Assembly: GCF_024710845.1 (NCBI RefSeq)
Contig: NZ_JANJTZ010000050.1
Span: 62,001-126,000, forward strand
Length of the DNA stretch: 64,000 nucleotides
Direction: 5' to 3'
From: Mesorhizobium sp.
Lineage (GTDB): Bacteria > Pseudomonadota > Alphaproteobacteria > Rhizobiales > Rhizobiaceae
The position numbers were made by a program, and so were the translations under genes. Below, piece by piece: positions 55,893-64,000 of the stretch. Each line of letters opens with the position of its first letter. Within the stretch, counting starts at the first letter, position 1. Under the pieces are notes generated by a model. That model searched no databases. It worked only from the letters and a program-made list of their open reading frames with translations, and had not been told where the DNA came from.

Positions 55893-57258
55893 CGAGGAGG
55901 CCGGCCGTCTCGGCCTGCGCCAGGGTCTGGGCATTGCCGACGCGCGCGCCATGCACCCCTCGATCGAGATCGTCGAGGAGGACCTGCAGGCGGATCGCCG
56001 GCTGCTCGAAGGGCTGGCCGACTGGTGCGACCGCTACACGCCGCTGGTCTCCCTCGACGGCACGGACGGCCTGTTCCTCGACATCACCGGCTGCGCGCAT
56101 CTGTTCGGCGGCGAGCACGCCTTGATGAAGGACCTGCTCGCCCGCCTCTTCCATCAGGGGTTCGAGGCCCGCGCGGGCCTGGCCTCGACGCCCGGCGCCG
56201 CCTGGGCGGCCGCCCGTTTCCGCAGCCCAGCCGTCATCGCGCCGGGCGGCGAGGCGGAGTTTCTGTCGCCCCTGCCGCTCTCCGCGCTCCGGCTCGATCC
56301 CGAAACGGTCGCCGGCCTGAAGAGCGTCGGCCTGCGCACCGCCGCCATGGTGATGGACGCTCCCCGGGCGCCGATCGTGCGCCGTTTCGGCCGGCAGGTG
56401 ATCCTGCGCATCGACCAGGCGCTGGGCGCCGTCGACGAGGCGATCTCGCCGCGCCTGCCGGTCGCTCCCCTGTCGGTCGAACGGCGTCTCGCCGAACCGG
56501 TCTGCCTGGTCGAGGACATCGAGCGGCTCGTCCTCCTCCTGTCCGAGACCCTGAAGCAGCATCTGGAGGAGCGCGCAGAGGGCGCCGAACGGCTTGAGCT
56601 GATCCTCTTCCGCGTCGACGGCGCGGTCAGCCGCATCGCGGCCGGATCGGCCCGGCCGCTGCGCGAGCCGCGGCGCATCGCAAGACTGTTCCACGAGCGG
56701 CTCTCCTCGCTGGAGAACGCGCTCGATGCCGGCTACGGTTTCGATCTCGTACGGCTCGCCGTGCTGACGGTCGCGGCGCTCGACGACCGGCAGCAGGACC
56801 TTTCCGGCGATGCGGCGGTTGTCGAGGAGGACGCCGCCTTCTTCGCCGACCGGGTGCGGGCCCGCCTCGGCGGGCAGGCGCTTGCCGAGCCCGACCTGCG
56901 CCAGAGCCATCTTCCCGAGCGCGCCATGGGGTTCGGCGGCGGCGGCGCACCGCTCGCGGACGAGGTGTACGCCGCCGGGTCCGACCGGCCGCTGCGGCTC
57001 TTGCGGCGCCCCGATCCCGTCGAGATCGTCGACCCGGCGAGCCTCGCCTTCCGCTGGCGCCGCGTCGACCATGCCGTCGCGCGCAAGGAAGGACCCGAGC
57101 GGATCCTGCCGGAATGGTGGCGCGACGATGCAGAGACTGCTGCCCGCGACTACTACCGGGTCGAGGACGAGCACGGCCGCCGCTACTGGATGTATCGCGA
57201 GGCGGCAAGCGGCCCTGGCGGGCAGCCGAAATGGTTCATGCAGGGTGTCTTCGCATGA
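55729..57258 (+). CDS. imuB: ImuB, catalytically inactive Y-family polymerase homologue
   Basis: A 509-residue Y-family-like protein that bridges the beta clamp, ImuA and DnaE2. The N-terminus [17 protein letters not shown] is typical. The position of the catalytic acidic motif reads [21 protein letters not shown], without the paired catalytic acids of active polymerases, as expected for ImuB. A helix-hairpin-helix-like segment and little-finger domain follow. ATG at 55729 (MSLPQRIL). It overlaps imuA by 164 bp and dnaE2 by ATGA. Confidence 0.93.
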   Translation: MSLPQRILAIWLPFLSTDRIFRQRLGRSWRFDGAQATPLLVSTRQGNAQRIGALDEEAGRLGLRQGLGIADARAMHPSIEIVEEDLQADRRLLEGLADWCDRYTPLVSLDGTDGLFLDITGCAHLFGGEHALMKDLLARLFHQGFEARAGLASTPGAAWAAARFRSPAVIAPGGEAEFLSPLPLSALRLDPETVAGLKSVGLRTAAMVMDAPRAPIVRRFGRQVILRIDQALGAVDEAISPRLPVAPLSVERRLAEPVCLVEDIERLVLLLSETLKQHLEERAEGAERLELILFRVDGAVSRIAAGSARPLREPRRIARLFHERLSSLENALDAGYGFDLVRLAVLTVAALDDRQQDLSGDAAVVEEDAAFFADRVRARLGGQALAEPDLRQSHLPERAMGFGGGGAPLADEVYAAGSDRPLRLLRRPDPVEIVDPASLAFRWRRVDHAVARKEGPERILPEWWRDDAETAARDYYRVEDEHGRRYWMYREAASGPGGQPKWFMQGVFA

Positions 57259-60200
57259 ACGCGACCGTTTCGCCCGCCTATGCCGAGTTTTCGGTCCAGT
57301 CGAATTTCTCCTTCCTGCGCGGCGCCTCGTCGGGGGAGGAACTGGGGCGGCGGGCGGCACAGCTGGGTCACGCCGCGATCGGGCTCGCCGACCGCAACAC
57401 GGTGGCGGGCGTGGTGCGCGCCTGGCAGCAGGCGAAGGAGATGAACATCGCCTATCATCCGGGCTGCCGTCTGGTCTTCGCCGACGGCACGCCGGACATG
57501 CTCGCCTATCCGCGCGACCGGGAAGGCTGGGGAAAGCTCTGCCGGCTGCTCTCCCAGGCCAACCTCCGCGCGGAAAGCGAGAAGGGGAACTCTCTCGTCT
57601 ACCTTCCGGACCTCCTGGAATGGGGCGACCGGATGTCGCTGGCGATGCTGGCGCCGCTCGTCGATGCCGAGGCGGAGCTTGCGCTGCTTCGCCGGCTGGT
57701 GGAGCGGTTCGGTTCCGCGATACGGCTGGCCGTCGCGCCTCGCTTTGCCGGCAGCGACGCCTGGCGGCTTGCCCAGGCCGACGCGATGGCGAAGGCGGCG
57801 GGCATGCCGCTGATGGCCGTCAACGACGTGCTCTATCACGAGCCGCAGCGTCGCCCCCTGCAGGACGTGATGAGCGCGATCCGTCTGAAGACGACCGTGG
57901 CCGAGGCCGGATTCCAGCTCGAAGCGAATGCCGAACGTCACCTCAAGGCGCCGATCGAGATGGCGCGGCTCTTCCGCGGCTATCAGCACGCATTGGCCGA
58001 GACGCTCCGCTTCGCGCGGGAGCTGGAATTCTCGCTCGGAGAACTCAGTCACAATTATCCCGACGAGCCGACCCGCGATGGCGCCACGCCGCAGCAGGAA
58101 CTCGAGCGCCTCACCTGGGAGGGAGCGGCATCGCGCTTTCCCGAAGGAGTAGATGAAAAGAGCCGCGCCACGCTGGTCAAGGAATTGCAGCTCGTCGGCG
58201 AGCTCAATTACGCCGGCTACTTCCTGACGGTCCACGATATCGTTCACGCGGCGCGCCGGATGAACATCCTGTGCCAGGGCCGCGGCTCAGCCGCCAATTC
58301 GCTGATCTGCTACTGCCTGCGCATCACCGATGTCGGTCCCGGCCGGATGGACACGCTGTTCGAGCGTTTCATCTCGAAGGAACGCGGCGAGCCGCCCGAC
58401 ATCGACGTCGATTTCGAGCATGACCGCCGCGACGATGTGATCGACTACATCTACAGGAAATACAGCGAGAAGCACACGTCGCTTGCGGCCGCGATCGTCA
58501 CCTACCGCTCGCGCTCGGCCATGCGCGAGACCGCCAAGGCGCTCGGCCTGTCGGACGACACGATCGCCGCGCTCTCCTCCTCGACCTGGCGGTGGACCTC
58601 GGCGGGCCTCGGCGAGACCGAGGCGAAGTCGGCCGGGCTCGACATGAGCGATGCGCTGACCAGGCATCTCTTCGACAACGCCAACGGGTTGATGGGTTTC
58701 CCGCGCCACCTGTCGCAGCATGTCGGCGGCTTCGTCATCACCCGCGACCGGCTCGACGAGATCGTTCCGATCATGAAGACGGCGATGCCGGAGCGGAAGA
58801 TGATCGAATGGGACAAGGACGACCTCGATTCCGTCGGCATCTTCAAGGTCGACATCCTCGCGCTCGGCATGCTGTCCTGCCTGCGCCGCTGTTTCGATCT
58901 GCTCAAGGCACATTACCCGGACCGGCCGGAGACCGAACTGGCCGCGATCCCCGAGGGCGAGGGTCCGGTCTACGACATGATCTGCCGGGCCGACACGCTC
59001 GGCGTCTTCCAGATCGAGAGCCGCGCTCAGATGACCATGTTGCCGCGGCTGCAGCCGCGCGAGTTCTACGATCTCGTCATCGAGGTGGCCATCGTGCGCC
59101 CCGGGCCGATCCAGGGCGACATGGTGCACCCCTATCTGAGGCGCCGCGAGGGCAAGGAGATACCGGACTACGTCAAGCCCGAGCTCGAGGCGATCCTCAA
59201 GCGGACGCTCGGCGTGCCGCTGTTCCAGGAACAGGCGATGAAGATCGCCATCGTCGCCGGCGGTTTTTCAGCGGACAAGGCCGACAAGCTGCGCCGCGCC
59301 ATGGCGACGTTCCGGCGCGTCGGCACGATCGGCAAGCTGCGCGACGAGATGATCGAAGGCATGGTCGGCAAGGGCTATCCGCGCGATTTCGCCGAACGCT
59401 GCTTCAAGCAGATCGAAGGCTTCGGCGAATACGGCTTCCCCGAAAGCCATGCGGCCTCCTTCGCCCTGCTGGTCTACGCCTCCTGCTGGTTCAAGACTTA
59501 TTATCCGGACGTGTTCGCGGCGGCGATCCTCAACTCGCAACCGATGGGTTTCTACGCGCCGTCGCAACTGGTCCGCGACGCGCGCGAGCACGGCGTCGAC
59601 GTCCGGCCTGTCGACGTCAACTGTTCCGATTGGGACTGCACGCTGGAGGGGGCGATGTTCGATCCTGCCCGGATCGCGCCGCGCCATGCCTCGATGACCG
59701 GCGTCATCCGCTCGTGCCATGCGGTGCGGCTCGGCCTGCGCCAGGTGACGGGCCTGGCGCAGGCCGACATGGAACTTCTCGTCGCGCGGCGCGGCAGGGG
59801 CTACGATTCGGTGCGCGATCTGTGGCTGCGCAGCGGCCTGCGCGCCGATATCATCGAGCGCCTCGCCCAGGCGGATGCCTTCCGCTCCCTCGGACTCGAC
59901 CGCCGCGAAGCCCTGTGGGCGGTCAAGGCGCTCGATCGAAAGGGGGCCGCCGAACGGCTGCCGCTCTTCGACCAGCCGGAGATCAGGCTGCCGGATCTCG
60001 AGCCCGAGACGAGGCTGCCGGCCATGTCGCTGGGCGAGCATGTGATCCACGACTATCGCTCGCTCACGCTCTCGCTGAAGGCGCATCCGATGTCGTTTCT
60101 GCGCGACCGCCTCTCCGCCGCCGGGATCGCCCCCTCGGCCGTGCTGGAGGAGACCGCGAACGGCCGGCGCGTCAGCGTCGCCGGCCTCGTCCTCGTGCGC

Positions 60201-60635
60201 CAGCGCCCCGGCTCGGCCAAGGGCGTCATCTTCATGACCATCGAGGACGAATGCGGCGTCGCCAATGTCATCGTCTGGCCGAAGACGTTCGAGACCTATC
60301 GCGCCATCGTGCTCGGGTCGCGCTTCGTCAGCGTGACCGGGCGCGTCCAGTCGGCGAAGAGCCCCAAATCCTCCACCGCCGTCATCCACGTCGTGGCCGA
60401 ACGCGTCGAGGATCTGACGCCGTGGCTCGCCGACCTGTCGGAGGAAGCGGACGGCATCGACAGCCTCGCCCATGCCGACGAGGTTCGCCGTCCCGTGGTG
60501 GAACAGCGCGACCGCATGTCGCCGCGCTCGGCCGTCGGCCGGCTGATCCGGGCGCATCCCGAGCTTCGGCAGGAGTTCGAGAAGCTCGCCGCCCAGGCCG
60601 GGAAGGTCATGCCCAGGGGCCGGAACTTCCAGTGA
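57255..60635 (+). CDS. dnaE2: Error-prone DNA polymerase DnaE2
   Basis: A 1126-residue C-family polymerase for SOS mutagenesis. The N-terminal PHP domain starts [22 protein letters not shown]-type sequence ([24 protein letters not shown]). The palm carries PDIDVDFE (Asp382, Asp384, Asp386). Also seen are [29 protein letters not shown] and an OB fold near the end ([23 protein letters not shown]). It lacks the long C-terminal tau-binding domain of DnaE1. Third gene of the LexA-controlled cassette, starting by ATGA overlap with imuB. Confidence 0.96.
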   Translation: MNATVSPAYAEFSVQSNFSFLRGASSGEELGRRAAQLGHAAIGLADRNTVAGVVRAWQQAKEMNIAYHPGCRLVFADGTPDMLAYPRDREGWGKLCRLLSQANLRAESEKGNSLVYLPDLLEWGDRMSLAMLAPLVDAEAELALLRRLVERFGSAIRLAVAPRFAGSDAWRLAQADAMAKAAGMPLMAVNDVLYHEPQRRPLQDVMSAIRLKTTVAEAGFQLEANAERHLKAPIEMARLFRGYQHALAETLRFARELEFSLGELSHNYPDEPTRDGATPQQELERLTWEGAASRFPEGVDEKSRATLVKELQLVGELNYAGYFLTVHDIVHAARRMNILCQGRGSAANSLICYCLRITDVGPGRMDTLFERFISKERGEPPDIDVDFEHDRRDDVIDYIYRKYSEKHTSLAAAIVTYRSRSAMRETAKALGLSDDTIAALSSSTWRWTSAGLGETEAKSAGLDMSDALTRHLFDNANGLMGFPRHLSQHVGGFVITRDRLDEIVPIMKTAMPERKMIEWDKDDLDSVGIFKVDILALGMLSCLRRCFDLLKAHYPDRPETELAAIPEGEGPVYDMICRADTLGVFQIESRAQMTMLPRLQPREFYDLVIEVAIVRPGPIQGDMVHPYLRRREGKEIPDYVKPELEAILKRTLGVPLFQEQAMKIAIVAGGFSADKADKLRRAMATFRRVGTIGKLRDEMIEGMVGKGYPRDFAERCFKQIEGFGEYGFPESHAASFALLVYASCWFKTYYPDVFAAAILNSQPMGFYAPSQLVRDAREHGVDVRPVDVNCSDWDCTLEGAMFDPARIAPRHASMTGVIRSCHAVRLGLRQVTGLAQADMELLVARRGRGYDSVRDLWLRSGLRADIIERLAQADAFRSLGLDRREALWAVKALDRKGAAERLPLFDQPEIRLPDLEPETRLPAMSLGEHVIHDYRSLTLSLKAHPMSFLRDRLSAAGIAPSAVLEETANGRRVSVAGLVLVRQRPGSAKGVIFMTIEDECGVANVIVWPKTFETYRAIVLGSRFVSVTGRVQSAKSPKSSTAVIHVVAERVEDLTPWLADLSEEADGIDSLAHADEVRRPVVEQRDRMSPRSAVGRLIRAHPELRQEFEKLAAQAGKVMPRGRNFQ

Positions 60636-60644
60636 GAAAAGCCT

Positions 60645-60872
60645 TCAGCCGCGCGATTTCCTGCGCCGCGCGATCTCGTCCTCGTCGAGCGCCCGCGCCT
60701 CGGAAGGCAGCATGATCGGGATCCCCTCACGCACCGGATAGGCGAGCTTCGCCGAAAGCGAGATCAGTTCCTTGCGCGCGGCGTCATAGGAGAGAACCCC
60801 CTTGGTCAGCGGGCAGCAGATCAGTTCGAGCAGTTTCGGATCGATTACCGTCTCGCTCGGGGTCTCGCCCAT
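60645..60872 (-). CDS. Trm112 family zinc-ribbon-like protein
   Basis: A 75-residue protein of the Trm112/UPF0434 family: [45 protein letters not shown]. Eukaryotic and archaeal Trm112 activates methyltransferases; the bacterial role is unclear. Only part of the zinc-binding cysteines are kept (LICCPLTKG), as in many bacterial forms. A GTG at 60884 overlapping the upstream stop (GTGA) would add four residues. The stop is 9 bp from the dnaE2 stop, convergent. Confidence 0.88.
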   Translation of the reverse strand: MGETPSETVIDPKLLELICCPLTKGVLSYDAARKELISLSAKLAYPVREGIPIMLPSEARALDEDEIARRRKSRG

Positions 60873-60880
60873 GTCCGCGC

Positions 60881-61552
60881 TCACTGCAGGCTGGAGGAAA
60901 AGTCGTCCCCCTCGCGGGCGAGCGACATTTCCGTAATCGCGATCAACGTCTCGGCACGCGTCTTGAGATCGGGCGCTTCCAGCAGCGCCTGCTTCTCCGC
61001 CGCGCCATAGGGCGACATCATCGACAGCGCGTTGACGAGTGTGGCGTTCTCGGCGCGGCTGATCGAATCCCAGTCGGCTTCCAGCCCGTTCGCTTCCAGG
61101 TAGGAGCGGAAACACTTCAGCAGCGCAGCCCTGTCGATCCGTTCCGCACCCTTGTCCTCGTCGAGATCCGCCAGGAACGGCACCAGCCTGCAGCGTCGGT
61201 AAGGCGTCTTGACGTGAACTTCCTCGACGACGCGGAAGCGGCATACGCCCTGCAGCGAGATCAGATAGCGGCCGTCGCCGGTCTCCGCGAAAGAGGTGAT
61301 GCGGCCGAGGCATCCGGTTTCGCACAATTCCGGCTCGCCGTCGGCACGCAGCGCGCCGTCGAGACGGGGCTGGATCATGCCGACGAGCCTGGACGAACCA
61401 AGCGCGTCGTCGATCATCTCCAGATAGCGCGGCTCGAAGATATTGAGCGGCATCCGCCCGCCGGGAAGCAGGAGCGCCGCGGTCAGCGGAAACACCGCCG
61501 CTTCCTGCGGCAGATCCTTTGCCTTGCGATAGAATGCGTTGCCGGCCTGCAC
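60881..61552 (-). CDS. Lon N-terminal (substrate-binding) domain protein
   Basis: A 223-residue single-domain protein of the LON-N/PUA-like type: [57 protein letters not shown]. It has no ATPase or protease part. I chose the GTG at 61552 because AGGAAGG lies 6-7 nt upstream and the product then starts [15 protein letters not shown] as in relatives; the ATG at 61705 overlaps the next gene. Lies between the thioredoxin-TPR and Trm112 genes, a typical rhizobial order. Confidence 0.88.
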   Translation of the reverse strand: MQAGNAFYRKAKDLPQEAAVFPLTAALLLPGGRMPLNIFEPRYLEMIDDALGSSRLVGMIQPRLDGALRADGEPELCETGCLGRITSFAETGDGRYLISLQGVCRFRVVEEVHVKTPYRRCRLVPFLADLDEDKGAERIDRAALLKCFRSYLEANGLEADWDSISRAENATLVNALSMMSPYGAAEKQALLEAPDLKTRAETLIAITEMSLAREGDDFSSSLQ

Positions 61553-61638
61553 GCCGATACCTTCCTGGACACGAACGGGATCAGGACTATGTGGGGCGCC
61601 CCGCCTGTTTCGCAAGGCGCCCGGCAATGCGATCCGCG

Positions 61639-62601
61639 TCAGGAGAACAGCAGCGCCGACAGCTTGCGGCGCGCGACCAGCGTCGCTTCGTCGGTCATGC
61701 CCCACGCCTCGAAGAACTGGAGGAGCTGCTTGCGCGCCCCGTCATCGTTCCACGACCGGTCGGCTTTCATGATCGCCAGCAGGCAATCGGCCGCTTCCAT
61801 CCGCTCACCGCGCGCATTGTAGAGCATGGCAAGGTCGAATCGCGCCTGGTGGTCCTTGGGGTCGGCCTCGACACGGCGCAGCAGTTCGCCCGCATCGCCG
61901 AGCTTTGCGGCCTGCTCGGCCAGCGCGATCCGCGCCTTCACGCCGGCCACCGATGCGTCCGTCTGCTTGTCCGCCGGGACCGTGTCGAGCACGGAACGCG
62001 CGGCATCGAATTCGCCGGCATCGACCAGAAGTCCCGCCAGCCCCACGATCGCGGCGAGATTATCCGGCGCAACCGACAGGATCTCCTGGTAGATGTCGGC
62101 TGCCATCTGGGCGTCGCCTGCCTCGAGCGCCTGCTGCGCGGCGGCGAGCGCTGCCTCGATCTGGGCGCCGGGGCCGGCCGGTCCCGCGACCTTGTCGATG
62201 AACTCGCGCACCTTGCCTTCCGGCAGCGCGCCCATGAAACCGTCCACCGGCTGGCCGTCCTTGAAGGCGATGACCGCCGGGATCGACTGGATGCCGAGCT
62301 GTCCGGCGACCGCCGGATGGTCGTCGATGTTCATCTTGACCAGCTTGACGCGGCCCGCGGCCGCCGTGACGACCTTTTCGAGGACCGGTGTGAGCTGCTT
62401 GCAGGGTCCGCACCACGGCGCCCAGAAATCGACCAGCACCACCTGGTTGCGCGATTCCTGGATCACGTCCGCCGAAAAGCGCTGGGTCGTGGTGTCCTTG
62501 ATCAGATCGCCCTTCGGCTGCTCCGGCGCCGGCCCGCCAAAGCTGACATTCGCCGAATACTGCGCGCCGGCTTGGGCGAAGGGATTGTTGTCGGTGCTCA
62601 T
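61639..62601 (-). CDS. Thioredoxin with TPR-like C-terminus (YbbN/CnoX-like)
   Basis: A 320-residue two-domain protein. The thioredoxin domain (about residues 33-140) has active site WCGPC (Cys64, Cys67) in VDFWAPWCGPCKQLTPVLEK and the cis-Pro in QSIPAVIAF. The C-terminal half contains TPR-like helical repeats (ALAAAQQALEAGDAQMAADIYQEI, DHQARFDLAMLYNARGERMEAADCLL). CnoX/YbbN holds oxidised proteins and passes them to chaperones. E. coli YbbN lacks the CxxC that is present here, so a redox role is also possible. Confidence 0.92.
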   Translation of the reverse strand: MSTDNNPFAQAGAQYSANVSFGGPAPEQPKGDLIKDTTTQRFSADVIQESRNQVVLVDFWAPWCGPCKQLTPVLEKVVTAAAGRVKLVKMNIDDHPAVAGQLGIQSIPAVIAFKDGQPVDGFMGALPEGKVREFIDKVAGPAGPGAQIEAALAAAQQALEAGDAQMAADIYQEILSVAPDNLAAIVGLAGLLVDAGEFDAARSVLDTVPADKQTDASVAGVKARIALAEQAAKLGDAGELLRRVEADPKDHQARFDLAMLYNARGERMEAADCLLAIMKADRSWNDDGARKQLLQFFEAWGMTDEATLVARRKLSALLFS

Positions 62602-62677
62602 TCTAAAGCTCCCTGGGAGGCGGCGAGGTCTAAGTCGAACGGTCTGGCGGACTCTGCGACCGCGCCAAATGTGGCGA

Positions 62678-63175
62678 TCACAGTCCCACTTTCAAGATGG
62701 CCGGATCGTGGCCGGTTTCTCGCATGAAGCGCACGAGGTCGGTTGACGCGATCGACGTGGTCGCCGTGTTGACGAGCGGGTGCGCGTTGACGATGTCGTG
62801 CCGCAGCAATTCCTCGTCGAGGATCGCCTTCACCTTGCCGCCCCCGTCGTTGACCACGCCGAACGCCGTCACCGCGCCGGGGGCGACCCCGAGATACTCC
62901 ATCAGTTTCTCCGGATTGCCGAAGGACACGCGGCTCGCGGCCCCGATGATCTGATGGATCGACTTGAGGTCGACCTGCGTGTCCTCCCCAAGTGTGACGA
63001 GAAAGAAGTTGTCCTTCTTGTCCTTGAGGAACAGATTCTTCGTGTGCCGGCCAGCGATCTCGCCGCGCAGCGCCTGCGACTCGGCGACGGTATGAAGCGG
63101 CGGGTGCTGCCTGGTCGTCACATCTATCCCAAGCGAGGAAAGCAAGGAGAACAGGTCGTCGGGTGTCTTCGGCAT
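62678..63175 (-). CDS. Prolyl-tRNA editing/YbaK-type deacylase
   Basis: A 165-residue trans-editing domain protein that hydrolyses misacylated tRNA (usually Ala-tRNA-Pro in the ProXp-ala/PrdX group). Seen: LFSLLSSLGIDVTTRQHPPLHTV, GRHTKNLFLKDKKDNFFLVTL (the conserved Lys-Asn-Leu-Phe-Leu), GVAPGAVTAFGVVND and NAHPLVNTATTSI. ATG at 63175 (MPKTPDDLF). A longer frame from 63313 overlaps the region before the tRNA gene. Confidence 0.9.
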   Translation of the reverse strand: MPKTPDDLFSLLSSLGIDVTTRQHPPLHTVAESQALRGEIAGRHTKNLFLKDKKDNFFLVTLGEDTQVDLKSIHQIIGAASRVSFGNPEKLMEYLGVAPGAVTAFGVVNDGGGKVKAILDEELLRHDIVNAHPLVNTATTSIASTDLVRFMRETGHDPAILKVGL

Positions 63176-63359
63176 GGCGTCGATACTCGTGTCTGTGCCT
63201 GCTCTAGGCCCAAACCGCGGCGCTGCCAACCCTGCGAGGGTTGCGGCTCCCGCGTCCGCGCGGCCTTCGCCCGTTGCGGCAAACGGGCGCGATTTCCCTG
63301 TTGCATTCGCCACGCGCTTCGGCCATATAGGCCCGGCTTTCGGCCTGCGGGCCGTGCGA

Positions 63360-63434
63360 GCGGGTGTAGCTCAGGGGTAGAGCACAACCTTGCCAAGGTT
63401 GGGGTCGAGGGTTCGAATCCCTTCGCCCGCTCCA
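63360..63434 (+). tRNA. tRNA-Gly (anticodon GCC)
   Basis: A complete cloverleaf: acceptor GCGGGTG with CGCCCGC, D-arm GCTC/GAGC, anticodon stem CAACC/GGTTG around loop TTGCCAA (anticodon GCC at 63392-63394), short variable loop, T-arm GAGGG-TTCGAAT-CCCTT and an encoded CCA (63432-63434). Confidence 0.97.
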
Positions 63435-63449
63435 GTTTTCCGAATCTCG

Positions 63450-63477
63450 AAAAACCGCGGATTTCCGCGGCTTTTTC
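63450..63477 (+). terminator. Rho-independent terminator of the tRNA-Gly gene
   Basis: AAAAA-CCGCGG-ATTT-CCGCGG-C-TTTTT, 16 bp past the tRNA end; both A-rich and T-rich sides are present so it may work in both directions. Confidence 0.88.
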
Positions 63478-64000
63478 GTTCTCCAGGCAGTTGGAATCGT
63501 AGGGCAGGCAGACGGCCCAAGGCACCGCGGTTACACGCGGGTCACCACCTTGCGAATTCGCTGCAGCGTGAAATCGCGGTGTTCGCAAAAATTCATAGAG
63601 CTGCCGTTTCGTACGGTTGGTTTGGGCAGAAATACGCCCGACGCGAAATAGTCGTCCCAGCGTCAGAGCAAGGAGCTGCCGAACGTCTCGAACGGGGCCG
63701 ATTGCGGACCGACCGGTCTTGGGAAACGCCCCTAGGATAACTGCCTTTCGATAACATTCATGGAAGATTGTGCAGGCCTTCACAGATACCTGGGGGAGCG
63801 TGGCTTGCGCACCGATAGGATGTTGCCGAACCGTCGGCTTCAGGTAACGAATTTTCTGCGAGCGGAGATTCAGGGGGACGTAGACGTTGTGGGCCACCGA
63901 CCGATAGCCGTTACAGGTGACCTGCAGAGGGGCCGGCCAGATCGAACTCGCTCGAATGCTGGGCGCCTAGAGATCCAACACCAGAGTATCGGATTTGGCG
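63478..64000. other. Non-coding or unrecognised DNA downstream of tRNA-Gly
   Basis: 523 bp with less GC-biased composition than the rest of the window. Open frames here are short or run antisense through the tRNA gene, and none has a ribosome site, conserved motif or the codon bias of neighbours. No copy of the tRNA 3' end was seen in this stretch. It could be the start of an integrated element or a decayed gene. Confidence 0.5.

Noticed and set aside
63124-63897. 257-codon minus-strand frame spanning the tRNA gene
   Set aside because: It translates the antisense of the tRNA (giving the common artefact GFEPSTPT) and has no ribosome site or recognised domain.

Overview
The window looks like chromosome from a high-GC alphaproteobacterium of the order Hyphomicrobiales (Rhizobiales), most like Mesorhizobium or another Phyllobacteriaceae genus. 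The evidence is an mdh-sucC pair, a Brucella Omp19-like AprI/Inh lipoprotein, an IalB protein, a DUF982 protein, a ccmABCD plus dsbE-type cytochrome c cluster, an imuA-imuB-dnaE2 cassette with a GTTC-N7-GTTC type LexA box, and several palindromic intergenic repeats of the kind common in these genomes. I saw no transposase, integrase, phage module, CRISPR array or replication origin. Genes are densely packed, with many ATGA, GTGA and TGATG overlaps.

Layout. 1-2.75 kb: TCA-cycle operon mdh-sucC (minus) followed by two small envelope-type genes. 2.9-5.9 kb: HXXEE membrane protein, zapE, Omp19-like lipoprotein, VOC protein. 5.9-12.4 kb (plus): metallo-beta-lactamase-fold hydrolase, secreted protein, DUF1328 peptide, then coupled dapF-mtaB-ftsY-yciB. 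12.4-15.4 kb (minus): ccmA-ccmB-ccmC-ccmD-dsbE. 15.6-20.2 kb: acnA, a DUF1223 protein and a DUF2794 protein. 20.2-25.7 kb: GNAT, a Bax-inhibitor-1 (YbhL/YccA) gene with a structured leader, and a YbbA/YbbP-type ABC system divergent from the GDSL esterase gene tesA. 25.8-30.5 kb: thpR, phhB, YkvA, IalB, rlmN, a membrane protein and a LysE exporter.

30.7-34.1 kb is a complete TRAP transporter operon ending in a 56-codon membrane protein. 34.1-38.4 kb: exported protein, argG, MltB-like transglycosylase and SH3-type protein. 38.5-43.9 kb: zinc peptidase, a candidate small RNA, ffh-GNAT-chorismate mutase-rpsP, DUF982 and HAD proteins. 43.9-45.3 kb is repeat-rich, with one unknown gene carrying an in-frame palindromic repeat. 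45.4-50.7 kb (minus): asd, PAP2 and the leuD-leuB cluster. 50.8-54.7 kb: small unknowns, including an AT-rich cysteine-rich gene, an FAD oxidoreductase, a CoA-ester lyase with a DUF1737 partner, and a minimal zincin. 54.9-60.6 kb: SOS mutagenesis operon imuA-imuB-dnaE2. 60.6-63.2 kb (minus): Trm112, Lon-N domain protein, thioredoxin-TPR protein and prolyl-tRNA editing protein. A tRNA-Gly(GCC) with a terminator follows, then about 520 bp with no recognisable gene.

Most of the content is core metabolism and housekeeping: TCA cycle, leucine/lysine/arginine biosynthesis, SRP targeting, cytochrome c maturation and SOS mutagenesis. I found no clear new multi-gene system. The observations most worth following are regulatory or structural: a promoter-plus-terminator small-RNA candidate upstream of ffh, palindromic elements that fill convergent gene junctions and supply stop codons, a palindromic repeat absorbed in frame into a protein, a LiuR-like operator on the mdh promoter, and an AT-rich zinc-ribbon-like gene.
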